DNA of 64,000 bases from NCBI GenBank assembly GCA_947456245.1, contig CANGPS010000002.1, positions 1 to 64,000 of the forward strand, in the 5' to 3' direction. Made by a program: the position numbers and the translations under genes. The stretch is from Acidimicrobiaceae bacterium. Lineage in GTDB: Bacteria > Actinomycetota > Acidimicrobiia > Acidimicrobiales > RAAP-2. Positions within the stretch are counted from its first letter, which is position 1. Each line of letters opens with the position of its first letter. Below, one piece after another: positions 43,577 to 52,239 of the stretch. Under the pieces are notes generated by a model. The model was given only the letters and a program-made list of their open reading frames with translations. It was not told the origin of the DNA and did not search any database.

Positions 43577-46231
43577 ATGACTTCACGACGCGTCGCCATC
43601 GTGCCCCACACCCACTGGGACCGTGAGTGGTACGAGCCCTACCAGTCCTTCCGCATGAAGCTCGTCGAGCTCCTCGACACGCTCATCCCGCTCATGGAGG
43701 AGGACCCCTCGTATGCACGATTCATGCTCGACGGGCAGATGGCCGTGGTCGACGACTACCTCGAGGTCCGACCGGAGAACGAAGCGCGCCTCCGGGCGCT
43801 GACCGAGGCCGGCCGCATCAGCGTCGGACCCTGGTACATCCTGATGGACGAGTTCCTGGTCTCCGGCGAGACCATCGTTCGCGACCTCGAGATGGGACTC
43901 GCACGAGGCGCCGACTTCGGTGGCGTGATGGAGGTGGGCTACCTGCCGGACATGTTCGGGCACGTGGCCCAGATGCCGCAGATCCTTCGCCTCGCCGGGT
44001 TTGGTGATGCCGTGCTGTGGCGTGGCGTCGGTTCCGCGGTGACGAAGAACGGCTTCCTCTGGGAGGGCCCCGACGGGTCGGTCGTCCGGACCGAGCTGCT
44101 CCCCGTCGGCTATGGGAACGGCGCCGCGCTACCCGCAGACCCTCAGGCACTCGTCCGTCGGGTCGGGGACCACATCGAGGAGGTCAAGCCCTACCTGTTC
44201 GACGAGCTGCTCTTGATGAACGGTTCGGACCACCTGCACCCCCAGCCGTTCCTCGGTGCCACCGTGGCTGCGGCCAACGCTGCGCAGGATGATCTCCACT
44301 TCGAGATCACCACGCTGCCCGACTACCTGTCTCGCGTTCCGCAGGACGGCCTCGAGCACTGGGCTGGCGAGCTGCGGTCAGGCTTCCGGGCCAACGTCCT
44401 CATGGGGGTCACCTCCAACCGCGTCGACGTGAAGCGGGCCAACTTCCTCGCCGAGCACGAGATCGAGCACCGGGCCGAGCCGCTCGCCGCCCTGTTCCTC
44501 CGCCGGGAGGACTATCCGACGCGCCTCTTCGAGCTCGCGTGGCGAGAGATGATCCGCAACAGCGCCCACGACTCGATCTGTGCCTGCTCGGTGGATGAGG
44601 TGGTCGATGCCGTCCTCCACCGCTACAGCGAGGCCGAGCAGATCGGCGCGGGGGTCTCACGTCGAGCGATCAAGGCGCTGGCGGCATCGCTCCCCACGAG
44701 TGGGCCGAACATCCTCAACCTCTCGCACCGTCGCCGTGGCGGGGTGATCGAACTTGTCGTGACAGGAGACGAGATCGACCTCTCCTCTGCACAGGTCCTG
44801 TCGGAGTCCACCGGGTTCCCCGGCGAGATGAAGCTCGACGCCGACACCGTCCGGACGGTGCTCGGCCTCCTGCAGGGACCCAAGATCGAGAACGACGCCT
44901 GGATCCAGGAGGTGACTGTCTCCGATGAGGCCGACGGGCTCCACCTGTCGCTGCTGATCGGCCCCGAGGAGGTGCCGGGCGTCCCCATCGCTGAGGCCAA
45001 GCAGGACGTCTACACCGCCCTCGGTGCGCGTCCGGAGGCCATGGTCTACATGAAGATGGTCCAGCCCAAGATCCGCCGGATCCTGGCTCGGTGCGGCGAC
45101 ATCCCCGGCTACGGGTGGGCACCGTTCGCCGCCGCCCCCCTCGCCAACCCGGCCACGGTCTCCGATGACGGCGCCGTGACCCTGAGCAACGGCCGGCTCA
45201 CCGTCGTCATCGACGCCGATGATGGGACCTTCGCGATCAATGGGATCCCGGGGTACGGGCGCCTCGTCGATGGCGGGGACTTCGGAGACAGCTACAACTA
45301 CTCCCCGCCCTCGGCCGACCGCATCGTCGATCGCCCCACCACGGTGTCGGTCGAGGTGTCGGAGCAGGGCCCCGTCCGGGCCAGCGCCGTGATCACCACG
45401 ACCTATGAGGTCCCCGCCGAAGTCGCCGAGGACACCAGCCAGCGCTCGGGGACCGTCTCACTCGAGGTCCGCACCGAGCTGAGCCTCCTCGCCGACGACG
45501 GCGCGCTCCGGGTGGCGACGACGTTCATGAACCTCGCCCGCGACCACCGCCTCCGGGTGCACCTCCCCATGCCAGCGCCCGCCGACCACTCCCTCGCCGA
45601 GTGCGCCTTCGGGACCGTGCGCCGAGGGCTGACGGCCGAGGGTCGTTTCGACGAGCTCGGGCTCCCGACCTTCCCCTCCCGGCGATTCGTCCAGGCCGGC
45701 GGCATGACCGTCGTCCACGAGGGCCTCAACGAGTACGAGCTCGTCGGCATCGCAGACGGCAAGGCCACCGAGGTTGCGCTGACGCTGGTGCGCTCCACCG
45801 GCATGCTCTCCAGGCTGGGCATGAAGTACCGCCCGCTCCCCGCAGGACCGCTCACCCCCGTGGAGGGCCTCCAGCTCGTCGGAACGACCATCGTGTCGCG
45901 CTACGCCATCTGCTTCGACGCTACCGACCCGTATGCCATCGCGGAGGACATCCTGCTCCCCCTCGAGTCAGTGGGCTCCCGGGGCGGCGGTGGCTTGCCG
46001 GCCACCGGCAGCGCACTCGAGATCGGCGGAGCGGAGATCTCGAGCCTGCGGCGTCACGAGGGTCACCTCGAGGTCCGGCTCTTCAACCCGTCGGCGGACC
46101 CGGCCTCGGTCACCCTTCCCGGCCGTTCGGGCACGATCGTCGACCTGCGCGGGAACCCCTTGCGCGATGTCGAGGGCTCCTTCACGCTGCGCGGCCACGA
46201 GATCGCCACCCTCGTGCTCGACGAGGACTGA
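43577..46231 (+). CDS. Glycoside hydrolase family 38 alpha-mannosidase
   Basis: VAIVPHTHWDREWYEPYQSFR, GYLPDMFGHVAQMPQILRLAGFGDAVLWRG, NSAHDSICACSVDEVV. Confidence 0.93.
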   Translation: MTSRRVAIVPHTHWDREWYEPYQSFRMKLVELLDTLIPLMEEDPSYARFMLDGQMAVVDDYLEVRPENEARLRALTEAGRISVGPWYILMDEFLVSGETIVRDLEMGLARGADFGGVMEVGYLPDMFGHVAQMPQILRLAGFGDAVLWRGVGSAVTKNGFLWEGPDGSVVRTELLPVGYGNGAALPADPQALVRRVGDHIEEVKPYLFDELLLMNGSDHLHPQPFLGATVAAANAAQDDLHFEITTLPDYLSRVPQDGLEHWAGELRSGFRANVLMGVTSNRVDVKRANFLAEHEIEHRAEPLAALFLRREDYPTRLFELAWREMIRNSAHDSICACSVDEVVDAVLHRYSEAEQIGAGVSRRAIKALAASLPTSGPNILNLSHRRRGGVIELVVTGDEIDLSSAQVLSESTGFPGEMKLDADTVRTVLGLLQGPKIENDAWIQEVTVSDEADGLHLSLLIGPEEVPGVPIAEAKQDVYTALGARPEAMVYMKMVQPKIRRILARCGDIPGYGWAPFAAAPLANPATVSDDGAVTLSNGRLTVVIDADDGTFAINGIPGYGRLVDGGDFGDSYNYSPPSADRIVDRPTTVSVEVSEQGPVRASAVITTTYEVPAEVAEDTSQRSGTVSLEVRTELSLLADDGALRVATTFMNLARDHRLRVHLPMPAPADHSLAECAFGTVRRGLTAEGRFDELGLPTFPSRRFVQAGGMTVVHEGLNEYELVGIADGKATEVALTLVRSTGMLSRLGMKYRPLPAGPLTPVEGLQLVGTTIVSRYAICFDATDPYAIAEDILLPLESVGSRGGGGLPATGSALEIGGAEISSLRRHEGHLEVRLFNPSADPASVTLPGRSGTIVDLRGNPLRDVEGSFTLRGHEIATLVLDED

Positions 46232-47263
46232 TCAGGCTTCGTCGTGGACGAGGCCCCGATAGAGGGTCTCGTCCCACTCGACTCGGGCCGGACGGTCCAT
46301 CAGGTTGAGTAGCGCACGTCGGGGGCTGGTCGTCCCCGCCACGATCTGGGCCACCTGCTCGCAGATTGGCATCTCGATCCCCTCGGCGGCGGCGAGCCTC
46401 ACCAGAGGCCCTGCCGTCTTCACCCCCTCCGCCACCATGTGCATCGAGTCGATGATCTCGACCAGGTCGCGACCCTGCCCGAGCGCGAAGCCGACCGATC
46501 GGTTCCTGCTCCTCTCGCTCGTACAGGTGGCGATCAGGTCACCGACGCCGGCGAGGCCACCGAAGGTGAGGGTCTGGCCACCCATGGTGATGCCCAGTCG
46601 ACCCATCTCCGCCAGGCCTCGGGTGATGAGCGCCGATCTGGTGTTGTCACCGAACCCGAACCCGGCAGCGATGCCGGCGGCGATGGCGAGGACGTTCTTC
46701 GTTGCGCCTGCGATCTCACATCCGATCACGTCGGTTGATGTGTAGACCCGCAGGGTCGACGAGTGGAGCATGGTCTGGACAAGGACAGCCGCCGACTCCT
46801 CCTCGCAGGCCACGATGCACGCGGCGGGCTCGCCCTGGGCGATCTCCGCCGCCAGGTTTGGCCCGGTGAGGACACCGGTCGTGGCCTGCGGCACCACCTC
46901 AGAGATGACCTGGGACATGCGGAGCATCGAGTCGGCCTCGATCCCCTTCGACAGGCTGAACACGGGGGTCCCCGGAGCGATCAGGGGTGCCGCCTGCTCG
47001 AGGACCGCCCTCGTCCCGTGCGAAGGGACGGCCATCAGGACCGCATCGGCGCCCTCGAGCGCGACCTCGAGGCTCGACGATGCTCCCAGCTGGTCGGACA
47101 GCGCGAGTCCAGGCAGGTAGCGCTCGTTGGTGTGCCGCAGCGAGATCTCGTCGGCCGTGGCCGCAGAGCGGGCCCAGATCACCGTGGTGCACTGCGGGGC
47201 AGCCAGCGAGGCGAGCGCCGTGCCCCATGAGCCTGCTCCGACGACGACCAGCTTCTTCCCCAT
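46232..47263 (-). CDS. gpsA: NAD(P)H-dependent glycerol-3-phosphate dehydrogenase
   Basis: VVVGAGSWGTALASLAA, LTGPNLAAEIAQGEP, GATKNVLAIAAGIAAGFGFGDNTRSALITRGLAEM. Confidence 0.95.
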   Translation of the reverse strand: MGKKLVVVGAGSWGTALASLAAPQCTTVIWARSAATADEISLRHTNERYLPGLALSDQLGASSSLEVALEGADAVLMAVPSHGTRAVLEQAAPLIAPGTPVFSLSKGIEADSMLRMSQVISEVVPQATTGVLTGPNLAAEIAQGEPAACIVACEEESAAVLVQTMLHSSTLRVYTSTDVIGCEIAGATKNVLAIAAGIAAGFGFGDNTRSALITRGLAEMGRLGITMGGQTLTFGGLAGVGDLIATCTSERSRNRSVGFALGQGRDLVEIIDSMHMVAEGVKTAGPLVRLAAAEGIEMPICEQVAQIVAGTTSPRRALLNLMDRPARVEWDETLYRGLVHDEA

Positions 47264-47374
47264 GCGCCAACCCTACGATCACGCGGCCCGAGAATCCATC
47301 GCGACCGCCAAGCAGGGGCGCCCTGCCACACCGGGTCCAGGTCTACGATGAGGCCCGACAGGGGGTGGGACGAG

Positions 47375-49003
47375 GTGGTGAGCAGAGACGAGTACGACGC
47401 CGACTACGCAGCCTCCCGACTGCGCAAGGATCGCTTCACCACGATGTCCGGCGTCGAGCTCGAGCCGGTCTACGGCCCTGCGGATGGCGAGTTCCCCGGC
47501 CAGTTCCCCTTCACGCGCGGGGCCTTCGCCTCCATGTACCGCTCGAAGGTGTGGACGATGCGCCAGTTCGCCGGCTTCGGGTCCGCTGCGGACACCAACC
47601 AGCGCTTCCGCCAGCTCCTCGCCGACGGCGGCACGGGGCTCTCCACCGCGTTCGACATGCCCACCCTGCTCGGCCTCGATTCCGATGACCCGCTGGCTCG
47701 AGGCGAGGTCGGCCGCGCTGGCGTGGCCGTCGACACGGTCGAGGACATGGGAAGTCTGTTCGCGCAGATCGACCTGTCGGCGGTGACCACGTCCATGACG
47801 ATCAACTCCGCAGCGGCCGTCCTCCTCGCCATGTACGTCGTGGTCGCGGAGGAGGGAGGGACCCCACGCTCGGCACTCGGAGGGACGCTCCAGAACGACA
47901 TCCTCAAGGAGTACCAGGCGCAGAAGGAGTACGTGTTCCCCCCGCGGCCCTCGGTGCGCCTCGTCACCGACGTGGTGGCCTTCACCGCGGCGCAGATGCC
48001 GCGATGGCATCCGATCTCGATCTCCGGCTACCACATCAGGGAGGCGGGATCGACGGCGGCCCAGGAGCTCGCCTTCACGCTCGCCAACGGGTTCGCCTAT
48101 GTCGAGGCGGCCCTCGAGGCCGGGCTTCCCATCGACGACTTCGCTCCTCGGCTCAGCTTCTTCTTCAACGCGCACATCGACTTCTTCGAGGAGATCGCCA
48201 AGTACCGCGCCGCTCGGAGGATCTGGGCGCGATGGCTCCGCGATCGCTACGGCGCCCAGGCCACCAAGTCGCTGACCCTCAAGTTCCACACCCAGACCGC
48301 CGGCGTGTCACTCACCGCCCAGCAGCCAGAGGTGAACCTCGCCCGCGTGGCCATCGAAGCGCTCGCTGGCGTGCTCGGCGGGACCCAGTCGCTGCACACC
48401 GACTCCTACGACGAGGCGCTCGCCCTGCCGACCGAGAAGGCGGCCCGGCTCGCCCTTCGCACCCAGCAGGTGATCGCCGAGGAGACCGGGGTGACCAACG
48501 TCGCCGATCCGCTCGGGGGCTCGTGGTTCGTCGAGTCGCTCACCGACGCGCTCGAGTCCCAGGCGGAGGAGATCTTCGCCGAGCTGCTCGGGCGTGGAGA
48601 CGGCTCGCTCCTCGAGGGCGTGCTCCACGCCATCGAGGAGGGCTGGTTCCAGAACGAGATCGCCGACGCCGCCTATCGGTTCCAACGGGACCTCGGGCGG
48701 GGCGACGCCGCGATCGTCGGCGTCAACATCCACACCGACGGCGATGATCGCGAGGTCCCGCTGCTGAGCATCGATCCGATCGTGGAGGCCGAGCAGCTCG
48801 CCCGCCTGGCACAGGTCAAGGCGCACCGAGACCCCAGGGCCGTCGCCGACGCCCTCGCCCGCATCAGCGCTGAGGCTGCCGACCCGTCGATCAACCTGAT
48901 GCCGGCACTCATCGACGCCAGCATCGCCCGGTGCACGGTCGGCGAGCAGATGTCCGCCATGCGATCCTGCTTCGGCACGTGGGTGGAGCCCCCGCTCTCG
49001 TGA
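47375..49003 (+). CDS. Cobalamin-dependent acyl-CoA mutase large subunit (methylmalonyl-/isobutyryl-CoA mutase family)
   Basis: WTMRQFAGFGSAADTNQRFRQLL, LSTAFDMPTLLGLDSDDP, ISGYHIREAGSTAAQELAFTLANG, KFHTQTAGVSLTAQQP; GTG start at 47375 proposed (ORF from 47348). Confidence 0.9.
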   Translation: MVSRDEYDADYAASRLRKDRFTTMSGVELEPVYGPADGEFPGQFPFTRGAFASMYRSKVWTMRQFAGFGSAADTNQRFRQLLADGGTGLSTAFDMPTLLGLDSDDPLARGEVGRAGVAVDTVEDMGSLFAQIDLSAVTTSMTINSAAAVLLAMYVVVAEEGGTPRSALGGTLQNDILKEYQAQKEYVFPPRPSVRLVTDVVAFTAAQMPRWHPISISGYHIREAGSTAAQELAFTLANGFAYVEAALEAGLPIDDFAPRLSFFFNAHIDFFEEIAKYRAARRIWARWLRDRYGAQATKSLTLKFHTQTAGVSLTAQQPEVNLARVAIEALAGVLGGTQSLHTDSYDEALALPTEKAARLALRTQQVIAEETGVTNVADPLGGSWFVESLTDALESQAEEIFAELLGRGDGSLLEGVLHAIEEGWFQNEIADAAYRFQRDLGRGDAAIVGVNIHTDGDDREVPLLSIDPIVEAEQLARLAQVKAHRDPRAVADALARISAEAADPSINLMPALIDASIARCTVGEQMSAMRSCFGTWVEPPLS

Positions 49004-49416
49004 CCGAGCAGCCCATCCGCGTCCTGCTGGCCAAGGTGGGCCTCGACGGTCACGATCGCGGGCTCAGGGTCATCGCTCGGATCCTGCGCGATGGAGGCTG
49101 CGAGGTGATCTACGGCGGCCTCCGCCAGACTCCCGCGATGATCGCAGCCGCCGTGCTTCAGGAGGACGTGGACGTGGTGGGGCTCTCCATGCACAACGGA
49201 GCGCACCTGACTCTCGCTCCCGACGTGATCGCTGCCCTCGGCGCCGTCGGCCTCGACACCCCCGTGATCGTCGGGGGGATCATCCCCGACCATGACCTCG
49301 AGGCCATGGGCGACGCCGGCGTCGCCGCCATCCTCGGACCCGGCGCGTCGAACGACGACGTGCTCGCCGCCGTCACGCGTGCGGCAGGCGACCGGGGCCA
49401 GGCGGGCGCCCGATGA
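49000..49416 (+). CDS. Cobalamin-binding small subunit of acyl-CoA mutase
   Basis: RVLLAKVGLDGHDRGLRVIARILRDGGCEVIYGGLRQTP (DxHxxG B12 motif); GTGA overlap with large subunit. Confidence 0.92.
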   Translation: MTEQPIRVLLAKVGLDGHDRGLRVIARILRDGGCEVIYGGLRQTPAMIAAAVLQEDVDVVGLSMHNGAHLTLAPDVIAALGAVGLDTPVIVGGIIPDHDLEAMGDAGVAAILGPGASNDDVLAAVTRAAGDRGQAGAR

Positions 49417-49446
49417 CCCCTCGCAGGCGGTCTGCCACGAGGGTCA

Positions 49447-49452
49447 TACACT
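49447..49452 (+). promoter_or_regulatory. -10-like TACACT, 7 nt before GTG 49460 (leaderless candidate)
   Basis: TACACT-TCGGGCA-GTG. Confidence 0.5.
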
Positions 49453-49459
49453 TCGGGCA

Positions 49460-50101
49460 GTGAACGAGCCCGATGACGCCGAGGCGATCCCGGCGAGCCT
49501 CGACGGCTGCGAGGTCATCCTCGTACCGGTGAAGGCCTTCACCGAAGCCAAGGTGCGCCTCACCGCTGCGCTCGGGTCAGAGGCTCGCGCCGCGCTGGCC
49601 CGTCGTCTCGCCGAGGGTGTGATCCGGGCTGCCGACCATGGGCCCGTCGCGGTGGTGTGCGACGACGACGAGGTCGCATCATGGGCGGCGCAGCTCGACA
49701 CCATCGTGATCTGGGCACCGGGGAAGGGTCTCAACCGAGCCGTGGCGTTCGGGGTCAGCGAGCTCGAGGCGCGGGGAGCCAGCCGGATCACCATCGTGCA
49801 CGGCGACATCCTCGACCCGTCCGGCCTCTCCGACCTCCCCAGGGTGGACGGCATCCTCCTCGTCCCCGACCTGCGAGAGGACGGGACCAACATCATCAGC
49901 CTGCCGTCAGGCGCCACCTTCGAGTTCGCCTACGGACCGGGATCGTTCCACCGTCATCGATCGGCGGCATTGGCTGCCGGACACGAGGTGACCGTCGTCC
50001 GAGACGTGCTGCTCGGCCATGATGTCGATCGGCCGAGCGACCTGCCCCACACCAAGCCCGGACGCGACGGTGGGGGCCCGAAGGCCCCCACCTCGCATTG
50101 A
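49460..50101 (+). CDS. cofC: 2-phospho-L-lactate guanylyltransferase-like (coenzyme F420 biosynthesis)
   Basis: VILVPVKAFTEAKVRLTAAL, VVCDDDEVASWA, GLNRAVAFGVSELEARGASRITIVHGDI, LVPDLREDGTNIISLP. Confidence 0.85.
   Translation: MNEPDDAEAIPASLDGCEVILVPVKAFTEAKVRLTAALGSEARAALARRLAEGVIRAADHGPVAVVCDDDEVASWAAQLDTIVIWAPGKGLNRAVAFGVSELEARGASRITIVHGDILDPSGLSDLPRVDGILLVPDLREDGTNIISLPSGATFEFAYGPGSFHRHRSAALAAGHEVTVVRDVLLGHDVDRPSDLPHTKPGRDGGGPKAPTSH
50069..50092 (-). terminator. Hairpin with UUCG tetraloop on minus-strand RNA, downstream of lysine-rich gene and inside the 3' end of cofC
   Basis: Minus strand GGTGGGGGCC-TTCG-GGCCCCCACC, 10-bp perfect stem. Confidence 0.7.
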
Positions 50102-50116
50102 GCTGACGCTCGGGAC

Positions 50117-50533
50117 CTAGCGGCGAGAAGCCGCCTTCTTGGCCGGAGCCTTCTTCGTCGCCTTCTTGGCGGCGACCTTCTTGGCCGGGGCCTTCTTGGT
50201 GACCTTCTTGGCAGCGGCCTTCTTGGCCGGAGCCTTCTTCGTCACCTTCTTGGCCGGGGCCTTCTTCGTCACCTTCTTGGCCGGGGCCTTCTTCGTCACC
50301 TTCTTGGCCGGGGCCTTCTTCGTCACCTTCTTGGCCGGGGCCTTCTTGGCCGGAGCCTTCTTGGTGACCTTCTTGGCCGGGGCCTTCTTCGTCACCTTCT
50401 TGGCGGCGACCTTCTTGGCCGGAGCCTTCTTGGTGACCTTCTTGGCAGCGGCCTTCTTGGCCGGGGCCTTCTTGGTGACCTTCTTGGCAGCGGCCTTCTT
50501 GGCCGGGGCCTTCTTCTTTGCGGCAGTAGCCAC
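50117..50533 (-). CDS. Lysine/alanine/proline-rich repeat protein (histone H1 tail-like)
   Basis: About 9-aa VTKKAPAKK and longer [14 protein letters not shown] repeats throughout; GTG start with strong SD AAGGAGGT (complement of 50541-50548). Confidence 0.8.
   Translation of the reverse strand: MATAAKKKAPAKKAAAKKVTKKAPAKKAAAKKVTKKAPAKKVAAKKVTKKAPAKKVTKKAPAKKAPAKKVTKKAPAKKVTKKAPAKKVTKKAPAKKVTKKAPAKKAAAKKVTKKAPAKKVAAKKATKKAPAKKAASRR
50139..50520 (-). repeat. In-frame tandem coding repeats (27-bp unit encoding VTKKAPAKK, with variants)
   Basis: Repeated accttcttggccggggccttcttcgtc units on the plus strand. Confidence 0.9.
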
Positions 50534-50553
50534 TTGGAGTACCTCCTTGGGTT

Positions 50554-50623
50554 TCCGTTGCTACGCAGCCGTCGCGAGACGAGGCGGAGCCGACTGGAGT
50601 CGGCTGCGTCGAAGTGCAACGGA
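50554..50623 (-). promoter_or_regulatory. Structured 5'-leader element of lysine-rich gene
   Basis: Nested arms TCCGTTGC/GCAACGGA (50554-50561/50616-50623) and CGCAGCCG/CGGCTGCG (50564-50571/50601-50608), just upstream of the SD. Confidence 0.55.
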
Positions 50624-50892
50624 GGTAGTTGAGTGGACCCACCCGCCGTGTTCGTCAGCCTCCCAGCTGTCGAACGTGGTCGAAGTGGCACACGACCTCC
50701 AGCAGGATTCTCCGCTGCCGTCGCGACGCACTGCGCCCTGCAGGCCGTCAACTGGCACGCGGCCACCTGACTCCATGCTCGGCGCACTGCTCGCAACGCA
50801 CATCGACATCACCTCATGCTGTTGGCTTTCCATAGTTGACTTCATCGCCGATGCCGGGTCAAGCATCGCGACCACGCGACCGTTGTCCCAGC

Positions 50893-52239
50893 ATGAGCTC
50901 GACCATGGTCGGACAGGTCGAAGGCGGTCCTGCACACGCCGGCATCCTCCTCGGACGCGATGCCCGGGGATGGGTCTGGTCCGGCCATCAGCGAAGCACC
51001 CTGGTGCTCGGGCCGACGAGATCGGGGAAGACCACCAGCATCATCATCCCCAACGTCCTGAGCGCCCCGGGCTCGGTCGTGCTCACCTCGACCAAGCTCG
51101 ACGTGATCGACGCGACCTGCGCGTCTCGCCAGGAGGTGGGCCACACGCTGCTCTTCGACCCACTTGGCGCAACCCCCGTCCCGAAGGGCATCACCTCTGT
51201 CGGCTGGTCACCGCTGAGCGCCGCGACGACGTGGGATGGCGCCATCGACATGTCGAGTGCGATGGTGACCGCGGCACAACGGCGCGCCCGAGGCGCACCG
51301 GCCGGTGACCACTGGTCGGAGCGAAGTGCCGCCCTCCTCTCGACCCTGCTCTTCGCCGGTCGAGCCGCCGACCTGCCGCTCTCCCGCCTCGTCGGCTGGG
51401 TGGATCGACACGCCGGCGAAGAGGCACTCGAGATCCTCGGGGACCGTGCCGGCTCCGACCACCCGGCAATGGCGCTCCTCACCGGCATCCTGGCCACCGA
51501 CAGCCGAGAGCAGTCAGGGATCTGGTCGACCACCTCAGGGGTCCTCGGCGCATACCGATCGCTCGGCGCCCTCGCTGCCACCGAGCGCGACGTCCTCGAT
51601 CCCGACGCATTCGCCGATGGCGCCCACACGCTCTACATCTGCGCCAGCGGCCGCAGCCAGGAGCTCGCAGCCCCGCTCGTGGTCGGGCTCCTGTCCGAGA
51701 TCCGGGCAGCCGCCTATCGTCGCAACGACGTGTCCCGGCCCGTCCTGTTCGCCCTCGACGAGCTGGCGAACATCGCCCCCCTGCCTGACCTCCCTCAGAT
51801 CGTGAGCGAAGGAGGGGGCCAGGGGCTGCTGACCATCGGCTGCCTCCAGGACCTCTCGCAGGCCCGAGTGCGATGGGGACCGGAGGCCGACGGGTTCCTC
51901 TCGCTCTTCTCGACCACCCTGCTCCTCGGTGGCGTCGCGGATCGGACAACGCTCCGAGCGTTCCACGATCTGGCCGGACGGGCGACGGTCGCTCGCGTCT
52001 CTCGATCGGCCGCTCGCTCCGGCCCGAGGCGGCGGAGCGTCACCGAGACCTGGAGCACGACCGAGGAGCCTGTGATCCCACTGGATCTCGTGGCGAGGGG
52101 GCGACCCGGTGCCGGGCTGCTCCTCGATGCCACCAACTCGGTCGGATGGGTGCCGCTCACCGTCGCCCACCGAGACGAGCCCTGGGCCTCGCTCACCGGA
52201 CGCACACGTCCGAGGCTGCTCACCGAACGCCATCGATGA
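50893..52239 (+). CDS. VirD4/TraD/TraG-like coupling ATPase without an obvious N-terminal TM region
   Basis: STLVLGPTRSGKTTSIIIPNVL (Walker A), VLTSTKLDVIDAT, RPVLFALDELANIAPLPDLPQIVSEGGGQGLLTIGCLQDLSQAR (Walker B); ORF opens at 50836, start uncertain. Confidence 0.85.
   Translation: MSSTMVGQVEGGPAHAGILLGRDARGWVWSGHQRSTLVLGPTRSGKTTSIIIPNVLSAPGSVVLTSTKLDVIDATCASRQEVGHTLLFDPLGATPVPKGITSVGWSPLSAATTWDGAIDMSSAMVTAAQRRARGAPAGDHWSERSAALLSTLLFAGRAADLPLSRLVGWVDRHAGEEALEILGDRAGSDHPAMALLTGILATDSREQSGIWSTTSGVLGAYRSLGALAATERDVLDPDAFADGAHTLYICASGRSQELAAPLVVGLLSEIRAAAYRRNDVSRPVLFALDELANIAPLPDLPQIVSEGGGQGLLTIGCLQDLSQARVRWGPEADGFLSLFSTTLLLGGVADRTTLRAFHDLAGRATVARVSRSAARSGPRRRSVTETWSTTEEPVIPLDLVARGRPGAGLLLDATNSVGWVPLTVAHRDEPWASLTGRTRPRLLTERHR

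Noticed and set aside
42112-43626. 504-aa plus-strand ORF
   Set aside because: Antisense to the AMP-binding ligase whose motifs are clear on the minus strand.
47264-47374. Cobalamin riboswitch upstream of the B12 mutase
   Set aside because: The divergent gap to gpsA is too short and I saw no B12-box-like sequence.
50139-50520. Possible CRISPR array because of regular repeats
   Set aside because: Repeats are contiguous 27-45 bp coding units with no unique spacers and stay in frame; no cas genes.
50139-51308. 389-aa plus-strand ORF with (V/A)TFLAGAFF repeats resembling a membrane protein
   Set aside because: It is the reverse complement of the KKAPAKK repeats; the minus frame has the SD and sensible composition.
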